57,523 bases of DNA from assembly GCF_000832065.1 (NCBI RefSeq), contig NZ_JXQM01000020.1, positions 1-57,523 on the forward strand, read 5' to 3'. Source of the stretch: Nitrosospira sp. NpAV (GTDB lineage: Bacteria > Pseudomonadota > Gammaproteobacteria > Burkholderiales > Nitrosomonadaceae). The position numbers and the translations under genes are program-made. Positions within the stretch are counted from its first letter, which is position 1. Each line of letters begins with the position of its first letter. Positions 41,054-50,020 of this stretch are shown in pieces. The notes beneath the pieces are model-generated. The model had not been told where the DNA came from and searched no databases. It worked only from the letters and a program-made list of their open reading frames with translations.

Positions 41054-41374
41054 ATGAAAGCCATCGTAATCACCTTATTGGCTGTCGCATCATTGGTTGG
41101 CTGTGCCAGCAAGCCCCCCTATGAACAAACCTCAACGAGATTGAATGATGGGACAACACGCTATTTCATCAAAACGGATTTTAAACCTTGCCAGTCCAGC
41201 CGGGATTGGGCAACCCGGACATTGACGAAACGTGCGAATGAAATTTGCAAGTCAGGATATACACTCATTGACGAGCAAACGCCTGTGCTGTTGGGGCCAT
41301 TGGAAGCGAGCGCTGCAAAAAGGACGCTTTCATGGGAAATAAAATGCAAGCCTGCCGAACAGCCTCGATCTTAG
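41054..41374 (+). CDS. Small lipoprotein of unknown function
   Basis: A 106-aa lipoprotein starting MKAIVITLLAVASLVGC, with the lipobox LVGC at residues 14-17. The mature part has a DGTTRYFIKTDFKPC stretch and a second and third cysteine. The open frame extends back to 40916 across the att site, but the signal peptide fixes the start at 41054. It ends 1 bp before the start of the exonuclease-family gene. Confidence 0.7.
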   Translation: MKAIVITLLAVASLVGCASKPPYEQTSTRLNDGTTRYFIKTDFKPCQSSRDWATRTLTKRANEICKSGYTLIDEQTPVLLGPLEASAAKRTLSWEIKCKPAEQPRS

Positions 41375-41375
41375 C

Positions 41376-42623
41376 TTGCGTTTCGCACCTCTTTTCCACT
41401 TTATTTCCCTTCTGGCATTTCTATTGCCTGGTTTGCCGGTCAGTGCGCAGGCACAGGAAACTGCGCCAGTCGCAATTGCTATCTTCAACATGGCATGGGC
41501 TGGGACCGTTGACGACTTTAAACGTCATGTCGAGGTTTGCAGTGCCCCTGAGGTCAATTGGTGCGATAGCCGCATCAAGATTCCTCGTGGCGCGCGGCAT
41601 GCGGAGCCGGAAGAGGAGATTCGCGCAAATCGGTGTCGGGAAGCGACGGCGGTAGCAGCTGGCGGCTTTGACGCGATGATGATGACTGCTCCTTGCAACG
41701 CATATGGGAAAAGAAAGCATCCCGCCAAGGTAGAGACAGTGGAGAATTACCATGCGAAGCTGGAGGGTTTACGCGCCACCGTCAAGAATTTGATTCAGAA
41801 TGAGAATGTCAAGGTCATTGCGTTTCAGGAAGTAAAGTCCCGAGAGGTCATAGAGCAGGTGCTTGGCGGATTTGCCGGGCAATTTAATGTTTGTATTGCG
41901 CCGCATGACGCCTTTCAGACTGTGGCGTTCGCTTGGGATAAATCCATTTCATCGGTTCCGTCTATCGCGAATAATTGTCTGCCAAACCCGGATTTGGCCA
42001 TCGCGGAACAGCTTCGAGACGAGTCCGTGAGGCACCGCGCCAGGCCCGGCCTGGCGCTTCGACTGGTGATCAACGGCGCACCGGTAACTTTCCTGAACAT
42101 ACATCTCAAGTCCGGCTGCGCCAATCTAAAAACGGGCAGGGGCTTCGCGGGTCACAAGCTGACCGACTCGGATCCCGCGTGCGAAGTCCTTAATCGGCAA
42201 ATTCCCATTATCGAGGAGTGGGTCGAGAACGTGGCCAAGGAAAGTCCGCGCTTTGTTCTCTTCGGCGATTTTAACCGCCGGATAGACGAAGAGGAAATGG
42301 CATCGGTCGTAAAGTCAGAAGTTCGCACCGACGGCACCGACCCGGTGGGGCCGAATACAAAAGACGAGCAGGGCAGGGTCAAAAGCAGTTATCTATGGCA
42401 AGAAATTGCTGATGGGTTTCCCGCCATGCACCAAGTGCCATTGGCCTATACTGAGCGAGGTTGTACCGGATTAAAAGGGTTGGATCATATTGTTATCAGC
42501 GATGCCATCCAACAGTTGCAAACTCGCACGCTCGGGTCGCGCAAGATTGCGGTGGTAAAAAAACGCCCGCAACCTATTGTAACCACTGATCATTGTCCGA
42601 GGGTTACGGTTCTTGAGCTGTAG
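41376..42623 (+). CDS. Exported endonuclease/exonuclease/phosphatase-family protein
   Basis: A 415-aa protein. A TTG start at 41376 gives a signal peptide (FHFISLLAFLLPGLPVSAQA). The DNase I-like EEP fold is shown by IAFQEVKSRE, NIHLKSGC, LFGDFNRR, LDHIVIS and the final TTDHCPR. These carry the usual metal-binding and catalytic Glu, Asp, Asn and His residues. Family members cleave DNA, phospholipids or inositol phosphates; I cannot tell which. An insert near residues 60-110 with four cysteines suggests disulfides, consistent with export. It is coupled to the lipoprotein gene. Confidence 0.8.
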   Translation: MRFAPLFHFISLLAFLLPGLPVSAQAQETAPVAIAIFNMAWAGTVDDFKRHVEVCSAPEVNWCDSRIKIPRGARHAEPEEEIRANRCREATAVAAGGFDAMMMTAPCNAYGKRKHPAKVETVENYHAKLEGLRATVKNLIQNENVKVIAFQEVKSREVIEQVLGGFAGQFNVCIAPHDAFQTVAFAWDKSISSVPSIANNCLPNPDLAIAEQLRDESVRHRARPGLALRLVINGAPVTFLNIHLKSGCANLKTGRGFAGHKLTDSDPACEVLNRQIPIIEEWVENVAKESPRFVLFGDFNRRIDEEEMASVVKSEVRTDGTDPVGPNTKDEQGRVKSSYLWQEIADGFPAMHQVPLAYTERGCTGLKGLDHIVISDAIQQLQTRTLGSRKIAVVKKRPQPIVTTDHCPRVTVLEL

Positions 42624-42716
42624 CTTATTGATCCGGCAGAGAAATAATACAAACGTCTTACTACGGAAGCCAGCATTTAATAGCGTGCGAAGCACACCAT
42701 TGTTGTTTTGGACTGG

Positions 42717-42737
42717 ATTCCGGGTCAAGCCCGGAAT
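42717..42737. repeat. REP-like palindromic element
   Basis: ATTCCGGG (42717-42724) and CCCGGAAT (42730-42737) pair perfectly around TCAAG, then TGACG. This is the form of dispersed palindromic repeats found between genes in many proteobacteria. Confidence 0.6.
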
Positions 42738-42916
42738 GACGAAATTTACGGTATTTTCTCGCAGGATTAAATGGATGAACAGCATTGAAGCTAACTTTGA
42801 GGATTCGCTCAGTATAATCCGGTGAAAAGTCTCGCGCTGCGTTGATAAAATATTGACCGATCGCTCTAGTCTCGCGAGTGTGCAGGTAAAGTAACTCATC
42901 CAGGATCATTCCTTAT

Positions 42917-44770
42917 ATGAAACGCTACAGCATAGAACAGTTCATGGCGACGACTTCCATATTGGGGGCGTCATTCAGTGCCGATGAAAAGCGCATTCTC
43001 TTTAGCAGCAATGCGTCCGGTATCTTCAATGCTTACACGCTACCGGTCGAGGGGGGTACGCCGGAGCCGCTGACCCGGTCCACAGTCGACAGTACTTTTT
43101 CTGTCAGTTTCTTTCCGGACGACGACCGGATTCTATTTACGCGGGATCACGGTGGCGATGAAAATTATCATCTTTTCCTGCTTGATCTCGATGGCACGGA
43201 AAAGGACTTGACGCCGGGAGAGAAGCTCAAGGCACAGTTTATGGGGTGGCGCCCGGATGGCAGCGCTTTTTTTATTTCCAGCAACGAGCGTGATCCCAGA
43301 TTTTTTGATCTGTATCGCTATGACGCGCGGACCTATGCCCGCACTTTACTCTATAAGAATGAACAGGGATTCGACCTGGGTCCGATCAGCCGTGATGAAC
43401 GCTGGATTGCGCTGAACAGAGCCAATACCGCTTCCGACAGCGATATTTATCTGTTCAATGTCGATAAGCAGGAAGTCAAACATCTGACCCCGCATGAGGG
43501 TGCTATCAGTTTCCGTGGCGAAACGTTCGATCCAGTCTCTCAAAGGCTGCTTTTTCTCACCAATGAGGGCAGCGAATTCAAGCGTTTGTGCACCTATGAT
43601 TTAGTTACGGGTGAGGTCCAGAATCATGAAAGCGCCGACTGGGATGTGGTCTACACTTATTTTTCCAGAGATGGGCATTTCCGGGTGACGGGTATTAACA
43701 AGGACGGCAGCATAGTGGTCCGGATTGTAAAGGCCGGGGGAAATGAAGAGAAGCCCGTGCGGCTTCCCGCGCTCCCGGAAGGGGAGATCCGGGGCCTGGT
43801 CTTTTCGGGGAACAGCGCCCGCATGGCTTTCTACGTGAACGGTGATCGTTCTCCCGATAATCTGTTCGTCTACGATTTCAGGACAGAGCAGTCGGGGCAG
43901 GCCGGACTGCCGGGGCAAATCAGGCAGCTTACCCAAAGCCTGAGCCAAGATATCGACCCGTCAGATCTGGTGGAAGCGCAAGTGGTACGCTTCCGTTCCT
44001 TTGATGGAATGGTGATACCTTCCATTTATTACAAACCGCATGATGCGTCGATGACAAATAAAGTGCCCGCCATCGTCTATGTTCATGGCGGGCCGGGCGG
44101 TCAGACCATGCGCGGTTATAATGCCCAGATACAATACCTCGTGAACCATGGCTATGCCGTGCTGGGGATCAATAATCGCGGCAGCTCGGGGTATGGCAAG
44201 ACGTTCTTTACCGCTGCCAACCGTAAACATGGGCGTGAGCCGCTATGGGATTGCGTGGAGGCCAAGACCTATCTCGCCAGTCTCGGTTACATCGATCATG
44301 AGCGCATCGGCATCATGGGTGCCAGCTACGGCGGTTATATGACACTGGCTGCACTGGCTTTTCGTCCAGAGGCCTTCAAGATCGGCGTGGATATTTTTGG
44401 CGTCAGCAATTGGCTGCGAACGCTGGAACGCATCCCCCTCTACTGGGAATCGGTGCGCAAAGCGATTTACGATGAGATTGGCGATCCGGTGAAGGACATA
44501 GACTTTCTCGTCGCGACCTCACCGCTTTTCCACGCCAGGGAAATACGAAAACCCCTGATGGTTATTCAGGGCACCAACGATCCTCGCGTCATCAAGGCCG
44601 AGAGTGACGGGATTGTGGAAGCCGTCAAGCAACATAATATCCCAGTGGAATATATCGTGTTCGATGATGAAGGTCATAGTTTCACGAAGAAGAAGAATCA
44701 GATCGAGGCCAATCGTCGGATACTGGAGTTTCTCGATAAGTACCTGAAAGGCGGTGAGGCGGCTAGCTAG
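42917..44770 (+). CDS. S9-family prolyl oligopeptidase-type serine peptidase
   Basis: A 617-aa peptidase with an N-terminal beta-propeller (about 1-350, repeats such as SFFPDDDRILFTRD) and a C-terminal alpha/beta-hydrolase domain. The nucleophile is Ser470 in GASYGGYM, the acid Asp555 in GTNDPRV and the base His587 in EGHSF. The oxyanion-side HGGPGG motif is intact. No signal peptide is seen, so it acts in the cytoplasm on short peptides, with acylaminoacyl-peptidase-like relatives. It stands alone on the plus strand. Confidence 0.92.
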   Translation: MKRYSIEQFMATTSILGASFSADEKRILFSSNASGIFNAYTLPVEGGTPEPLTRSTVDSTFSVSFFPDDDRILFTRDHGGDENYHLFLLDLDGTEKDLTPGEKLKAQFMGWRPDGSAFFISSNERDPRFFDLYRYDARTYARTLLYKNEQGFDLGPISRDERWIALNRANTASDSDIYLFNVDKQEVKHLTPHEGAISFRGETFDPVSQRLLFLTNEGSEFKRLCTYDLVTGEVQNHESADWDVVYTYFSRDGHFRVTGINKDGSIVVRIVKAGGNEEKPVRLPALPEGEIRGLVFSGNSARMAFYVNGDRSPDNLFVYDFRTEQSGQAGLPGQIRQLTQSLSQDIDPSDLVEAQVVRFRSFDGMVIPSIYYKPHDASMTNKVPAIVYVHGGPGGQTMRGYNAQIQYLVNHGYAVLGINNRGSSGYGKTFFTAANRKHGREPLWDCVEAKTYLASLGYIDHERIGIMGASYGGYMTLAALAFRPEAFKIGVDIFGVSNWLRTLERIPLYWESVRKAIYDEIGDPVKDIDFLVATSPLFHAREIRKPLMVIQGTNDPRVIKAESDGIVEAVKQHNIPVEYIVFDDEGHSFTKKKNQIEANRRILEFLDKYLKGGEAAS

Positions 44771-44827
44771 CTTAACAAGCACTGCTTCGTCCGCCATCGG
44801 ACGCAGGTATTGCGGATGGCAATACTC

Positions 44828-45637
44828 CTATCGAAATCCATAGGTTGGGTCAAAAAATTCACGTATCAGGAAATCCTCCAATCCCTTGCTATCTTCCATG
44901 CGCGAGGACAGGGTAACTACGCGGTCGAGCCGGTAAGATTCCCATTGAAACTCTTCTTTGTGATACTGGCGTATCAGTTCGATCATTTTCCGAACGACAG
45001 CGCGCTGTATATCGCCATCCGGGCCGGCAGCGACTTCAACCACTTCACGCCGGGGATTGCTGGCATCCGATTTCCAGGCTCGAAATAAAAACTGGGCGGA
45101 TCGAACCCCCATTCGGGTAATTTGAAATATTCCACCTACCCCGGGTTCTCGAAGATTACGTTTGACGTTGGCCATTCTGAGCTCTTCTTCAGTGGCCTCG
45201 CGTTCGACATTTTTGGGTTCCGTGGGCTCATCCTCAAAAATCCCTCCCGCAGTGCGGCGCTCCTTGGCTTCCTTCATGTAATCCGTCAGATCCTTTGGAG
45301 GCTCCGGCTTGGGGGCTGGGGTGCGTTCCACCTTCGCTTCCTTCTTGGCGGTTCCTTTTTCGCGCGGAACCGGCTTTGCTTTCTCGTCCCCCAGACGCGG
45401 CTGAGATTTAGGCCGGGGCGGTACCTTGGGAGCCTTCTGAGGGATGGCCGCTGGTTTCTGTTCTTTTTTTTCTTCAGGCAATTCTATAAAGCTTGCCTGG
45501 ACCGGAGCCTGCGTTTCGGTTTTCACCTCGGGAGAAGTGAGGAAAAATCCGAAAGCCCAGATAATGAGCAGCCAGAGGAGGGCCGCCAGTGGCAACGGCC
45601 ACCAGACTCGAACCTCCTTCGCTCTGGAATACCGCAT
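44828..45637 (-). CDS. TonB-like energy-transducing protein
   Basis: A 269-aa protein with one N-terminal membrane anchor (about 12-35) and a long Pro/Lys/Glu-rich periplasmic region (PKVPPRPKSQPRLGDE). A structured C-terminal domain follows. The layout matches TonB. The C-terminal domain is diverged from textbook TonB, so partner receptors cannot be named. It follows exbD by 8 bp and exbB, the three forming one proton-motive-force complex. Confidence 0.75.
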   Translation of the reverse strand: MRYSRAKEVRVWWPLPLAALLWLLIIWAFGFFLTSPEVKTETQAPVQASFIELPEEKKEQKPAAIPQKAPKVPPRPKSQPRLGDEKAKPVPREKGTAKKEAKVERTPAPKPEPPKDLTDYMKEAKERRTAGGIFEDEPTEPKNVEREATEEELRMANVKRNLREPGVGGIFQITRMGVRSAQFLFRAWKSDASNPRREVVEVAAGPDGDIQRAVVRKMIELIRQYHKEEFQWESYRLDRVVTLSSRMEDSKGLEDFLIREFFDPTYGFR

Positions 45638-45645
45638 ACTGAGTG

Positions 45646-46047
45646 TTATTGGTGTTTCACCGCGATCAGAAAGTGCTGCGCACCGGCCGTGCGGGCGCGT
45701 AACATCGCCTGTACGACAATGCCCTGCGGCGCATCGCTGTCAGCCGACACGATCAGCTTCTGTTCCGAATCCTGCAGTAGTGGTTTTAGCGTGTCGGCCA
45801 GTGTGTCCAATGTGACGGAGGTGCGGTTAATGAGAATTTGGCTATCGTTTGTCACCGTCAGTGTCACGGGAGTCTTGGCATTGAGTTTTTCTGCGGAGCC
45901 TTGCGGTAGATTGACTTGCAGGGAATCGAGATTCTGCATTGATAATGAAGACAACATGAATGTCGCCAGCAGGAAGAACATGACATCGATCATCGGGATG
46001 ATTTCGATACGCCCTTTGCGAAACGCTCTGGATTTACGCAGTTTCAT
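45646..46047 (-). CDS. exbD: ExbD/TolR-family biopolymer transport protein
   Basis: A 133-aa ExbD/TolR protein with a single membrane segment carrying the conserved proton-path Asp21 in PMIDVMFFLL and a periplasmic domain after it. It starts 2 bp after the end of exbB and belongs to the ExbB-ExbD-TonB set. Confidence 0.9.
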   Translation of the reverse strand: MKLRKSRAFRKGRIEIIPMIDVMFFLLATFMLSSLSMQNLDSLQVNLPQGSAEKLNAKTPVTLTVTNDSQILINRTSVTLDTLADTLKPLLQDSEQKLIVSADSDAPQGIVVQAMLRARTAGAQHFLIAVKHQ

Positions 46048-46049
46048 TG

Positions 46050-46682
46050 TTACCGTCCCTCCTGATCGAGGCGGATGTGGTCAATCAGGCGCGTTCCAAG
46101 CCGCTCCATCTCATCCATTATTTGTGATTGCAAGCGAGAGAAATAATTGAATCCAAACAAGGCGATCAACGCGATCACCAGCCCGACCACCGTCGCGATG
46201 AGGGCCTCGGCTACCCCTCCCGTCACCGCCGTGGGGTTAACGATTCCCTCGCCGCCGATGATCTGGAAAGCACGCATCATGCCGACGACTGTTCCCACGA
46301 GTCCGAGCAATGGCGCGGCGGTGACGATTGTTTCCAGTATCCATAGCCGGCTGGCGAGGGATGTCTCGATCAATTGGGCTTCATCCGCCGCACGGGATTC
46401 GGTCCACCACGACGGCCGATGCCTGTTACTGATTACCACCTCGAAGAAACGTTTGTAATAGTGGCGCTCATCCAGTCCCGATAATATTTTTTCGAGGTCG
46501 GCCCAGGCAAAACCATAGGTTTCGACGAGATTTAGCAAATCATGCGACAGGCGCGCATAACGCCAGTAGACAAAAGCTTTTTCAAGCATGATGGCCAAAG
46601 CGATTACAGCTAGCAAAGACAAGGGCACAATAATTAACCCGCCGAGTTTTAATGCGGTCCAGGTTGCTTGTAGTTCTTGCAT
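46050..46682 (-). CDS. exbB: ExbB/TolQ/MotA-family proton channel protein
   Basis: A 210-aa protein with three membrane segments, at about 15-35, 118-145 and 160-185. The MotA/TolQ/ExbB signature spans APLLGLVGTVVGMMRAFQII and TAVTGGVAEALIATVVGLVI. It is the first gene of the three-gene operon; the 20-bp palindrome at 46784-46803 lies about 100 bp upstream of its start. Confidence 0.92.
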   Translation of the reverse strand: MQELQATWTALKLGGLIIVPLSLLAVIALAIMLEKAFVYWRYARLSHDLLNLVETYGFAWADLEKILSGLDERHYYKRFFEVVISNRHRPSWWTESRAADEAQLIETSLASRLWILETIVTAAPLLGLVGTVVGMMRAFQIIGGEGIVNPTAVTGGVAEALIATVVGLVIALIALFGFNYFSRLQSQIMDEMERLGTRLIDHIRLDQEGR

Positions 46683-46783
46683 GTTTATCTCCGAACGGGG
46701 TGATGTTCTTCCCCCTTATTGGTTAGAAAAATTCTGTCGCTCCCTGCGGAACGTCTTTTCAAGTCATAGATTCACCTGTGCCA

Positions 46784-46803
46784 AGCTGTAAGATCTTACA
46801 GCT
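46784..46803. promoter_or_regulatory. Perfect 20-bp palindrome upstream of exbB
   Basis: AGCTGTAAGATCTTACAGCT is its own reverse complement. It lies in the exbB upstream region. It could be a dimeric regulator site. It has no T-run, so a terminator is unlikely. Confidence 0.45.
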
Positions 46804-47156
46804 ATCCATAGTGCTCATTTTAAGGTTTCATAGCTCTTTCATGGGTGGGCGCTGAGCCAGCCTCGCGGTGTAGTTCGGGTTCATCGATTAAAAAGAGTGA
46901 TAAGCGATTGAATGGTTTAGATTTTAGACTCATGACAACACCGCTGGAATAAAATCGCATCCAATCCCAATCCCGACGGGAGCAAGAATGCCACCCGTCG
47001 GCGCAAGCAAATCGTCTTCGCCTAATGCGTTGAGCAGTGCGATGGAAATAATGAGCTAATCGTACGGATTGATTGAATTTAACACCTGGAACGATAAAGC
47101 GATATGCATAGTTATTCTTTTGAGAAAAGAAAGATCAATAGTGCTGAGTTTTCGTA
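46804..47156. other. Intergenic region between exbB and the histidine kinase gene
   Basis: No open frame with a credible start is seen. It must hold the kinase promoter, but I can identify no specific element in it. Confidence 0.5.
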
Positions 47157-49172
47157 ATGATATCTCCAATCAAGAACAGAGGGACTACATGTCTATCCGA
47201 GATGACTCGGGAAATCTGTGAACTTGCACCAATCGAAAATGCGTGTACCAGGGTTGACGGCATTCTCGAGCAAAGTCTGAACGAAATTTATCTTTTTGAT
47301 GCTCAGACCCTGCATTTCGAGTATGTAAACAGCCGGGCGCGGCTCAATCTTGGCTATAGCATGGATACGCTGCGGATGATGACGCCACTGGACATCAAGC
47401 CGGAATTTGATGAAGCATCTTTCAGAACCCTGGTCAATCCGCTTCTGCATGGAGCGATGAAAATACTCATTTTTGAAGCCATGCATTTGCGTGCGGATGG
47501 CACGCTTTATCCCGTCGAAGTTCACTTGCAGCTATTCGCTCAATCAGGACGCATGGTATTCCTGGCCGTTATTCTTGATATTACCATCCGCCGTCGTGCC
47601 GAGTCGGCGCTACGGGAGAGTGAGGAGCGGTTCCGCACCATCGTCAATACCATCCCGCAGCTCGCCTGGATAGCCGAGCCCGATGGATCGAGGGTTTGGT
47701 ACAACCAGCGCTGGTACGACTATACGGGAACAACGCCGGAAGAGATGGAGGGTTGGGGCTGGCAGAAGGTGCATGACATCGAGATGTTGCCGAAAGTCGT
47801 GGAGCGCTGGACCCATGCTACCGCTGCCGGGAAGGCATTCGACATGGAGTTTCCATTACGCGGGGCGGATGGGCGGTTTCGTATATTTCTGACTCGGGCG
47901 GAGCCATTAAGGAATGCGGAAGGGCGTATAACGCAGTGGTTTGGAACCAATACGGATGTAAATGAACAGAGACTGGGGGAGAAGGCTCGACGTGAAGTAG
48001 AGAAGCGGTTTGAGGTGGTAATGGGAAACATGAGCGAGGGCCTTGTCATTTTCGACCTCGCAGGTCAGCCGCTGCATTGGAATGCGGCGGCATTGAGGAT
48101 GCATGACATCGGTAACTCGGAGGTCATGCTGCTCAATCCTCATACTTTTGCGCAAATCTATCAGCTCTCGACCGTCGAGGGAGTCGCTCTGCCATTCGAC
48201 CAATGGCCATTGACACGCATCCTCAGGGGTGAGCACCTGAATGATCTGGAGCTGCGGATTGGACGCGTGGATAGAGATTGGGAGCGTGTATTCAGTTATT
48301 CCGGAGCCCTCTCACATTATGGCGACGGCAAAGAGTTGGCGTTTCTTGTCGTTAAAGATATCACCGAGCGTAAAAATGCCGAAGACGCACTCCGGGATGC
48401 AAAGGTAAACCTTGAGCACAAAGTAGATGAGCGCACCGCCCAGCTCCTGGCCAAGGGTAAGGAGATGGAAAGTTTTTGTTATTCCGTCTCGCATGACCTC
48501 AGGGCCCCTCTCCGCGGGATCGATGGCTATAGCCGCCTATTGTTGGAGGAATATCACGACCGCTTCGATGAGGAAGGCCAGAATTTTCTGAAGAATGTGC
48601 GGACGGCAACAAAATATATGACAGATTTAATTGAAGACCTGCTTGCTTATTCAAGACTTGAGCGGCAGGGAATATCCAGGACGGCCGTAGAGCTTTCCAG
48701 CTTTATCTCCAATTTGTTGGATCAATACCATACCCGCGCCCAAAATGTGCGCCTCACGGTCGAGGTCAGCGATTTTCAGGTGAGTGTCGATCCCGAGGGT
48801 CTCGCGATAGCGCTGCGCAATCTGATTGATAATGCGCTTAAATTCTCCGGATATGCACCTGAACCGGCAATAGAAATTCGTGCGCGCGCCGCAAGCAATC
48901 ATTGCATTCTCTCGGTGCGCGATAATGGAATTGGATTTGATATGCGTTTTTACGAGAAAATTTTTGAGGTATTTCAACGCCTTCATCGTGCCGAAGAATA
49001 CCCCGGTACCGGTATCGGACTGGCTATGGTGCAAAAAGCGATGGAACGGATAGGAGGACGGGTTTGGGCGGAAAGTCAGCCAGGTGCCGGAGCGACCTTT
49101 TACCTGCAATTACCTCTGTTGAACGCGAGTCAGGCAATCCCTCACGAGCGCGTGAACAATGCCATTGGCTGA
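47157..49172 (+). CDS. Cytoplasmic PAS-domain sensor histidine kinase
   Basis: A 671-aa protein with three PAS-type regions (about 38-145, 155-272 and 285-405), a coiled coil, then the HisKA phosphoacceptor His446 in SVSHDLRAPLRG. The HATPase part has NLIDNALKFS, VRDNGIGFD and GTGIGLAM. There are no membrane segments. The kinase core resembles the cyanobacterial phytochrome-type group but lacks a GAF/PHY chromophore module. A second ATG at 47202 is an alternative start. The stand-alone response regulator 290 bp downstream is its likely partner. Confidence 0.9.
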   Translation: MISPIKNRGTTCLSEMTREICELAPIENACTRVDGILEQSLNEIYLFDAQTLHFEYVNSRARLNLGYSMDTLRMMTPLDIKPEFDEASFRTLVNPLLHGAMKILIFEAMHLRADGTLYPVEVHLQLFAQSGRMVFLAVILDITIRRRAESALRESEERFRTIVNTIPQLAWIAEPDGSRVWYNQRWYDYTGTTPEEMEGWGWQKVHDIEMLPKVVERWTHATAAGKAFDMEFPLRGADGRFRIFLTRAEPLRNAEGRITQWFGTNTDVNEQRLGEKARREVEKRFEVVMGNMSEGLVIFDLAGQPLHWNAAALRMHDIGNSEVMLLNPHTFAQIYQLSTVEGVALPFDQWPLTRILRGEHLNDLELRIGRVDRDWERVFSYSGALSHYGDGKELAFLVVKDITERKNAEDALRDAKVNLEHKVDERTAQLLAKGKEMESFCYSVSHDLRAPLRGIDGYSRLLLEEYHDRFDEEGQNFLKNVRTATKYMTDLIEDLLAYSRLERQGISRTAVELSSFISNLLDQYHTRAQNVRLTVEVSDFQVSVDPEGLAIALRNLIDNALKFSGYAPEPAIEIRARAASNHCILSVRDNGIGFDMRFYEKIFEVFQRLHRAEEYPGTGIGLAMVQKAMERIGGRVWAESQPGAGATFYLQLPLLNASQAIPHERVNNAIG

Positions 49173-49461
49173 TCCGGATATTTCATAAACTGACGTACCC
49201 TCGCTGATCCCCAGAACCTACCTATATAGACAAAATCCTGCGTAATCACTACGCGAATTTATGAAACATCTGGGCTAACAGCTTCGAGTAACGAAATCGA
49301 GTGAAGCCTGGAAATGGCCGGAGATGCTGGCAGATAGACGCGAGGATGCCTCCGGTCATCATAAGCAATGGCGAGCCACGTGATATTCCCGCGATACGCC
49401 TAGCCGCTTTAAGCGGCGATATTTCTGACATGTTCATCACCATTCACCTATCAGTATAACC

Positions 49462-49890
49462 ATGACATTGCCAATTCTGCTTGTTGAAGACAATCCAATG
49501 GATGTGGATCTCACGCAGCGTGCTTTCATTCGGCACAATCTCGCTAATCCGCTCCAAGTGGCGCGCGATGGACAGGAAGCGCTGGATTTCATTGAGAATT
49601 GGGAGGCAGGGGAGACTATGCCCGTCGTGATATTGCTCGATCTAAAGTTGCCCAAGATTAGTGGACTTGAGGTATTGCGAAGCATCCGGGCGCATTCTGG
49701 CAGTAAAACCATCCCTGTCGTAATTCTCACGTCCTCCGATGAGGATCATGATATTCATGAAGCCTACGCACTGGGGGCTAATTCTTATATCGTAAAACCT
49801 GTGGAGTTTGACAAATTTATTGATGTGGCTAGGCAAATCGAGCTTTATTGGACCGTCCTCAATATCCCGAGTCCGTCAAGGTGCGAATGA
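49462..49890 (+). CDS. Stand-alone response regulator (Rcp1-type receiver)
   Basis: A 142-aa receiver domain with no output domain. The acid pocket is VEDN (Glu9, Asp10), the phosphoacceptor Asp60 is in LLDLKLP, and Lys112 is in IVKPV. The long loop around WEAGETMP and the C-terminal FIDVARQIELYW end fit the Rcp1 subfamily that serves phytochrome-type kinases. It lies between the PAS kinase and the GGDEF-EAL protein and may relay phosphate from one to the other. Confidence 0.9.
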   Translation: MTLPILLVEDNPMDVDLTQRAFIRHNLANPLQVARDGQEALDFIENWEAGETMPVVILLDLKLPKISGLEVLRSIRAHSGSKTIPVVILTSSDEDHDIHEAYALGANSYIVKPVEFDKFIDVARQIELYWTVLNIPSPSRCE

Positions 49891-50020
49891 CCCTCATCTT
49901 GCCTGCCATCTTTCATTTCTCTCATCTTTCAGCCGGTGCCATGATCCCTACTAAACTTTTGCCTATAAAGAGCTGCGACTTTCATTTGGTGAATTCACCA
50001 CCACCGTCGGATTTAGGATA

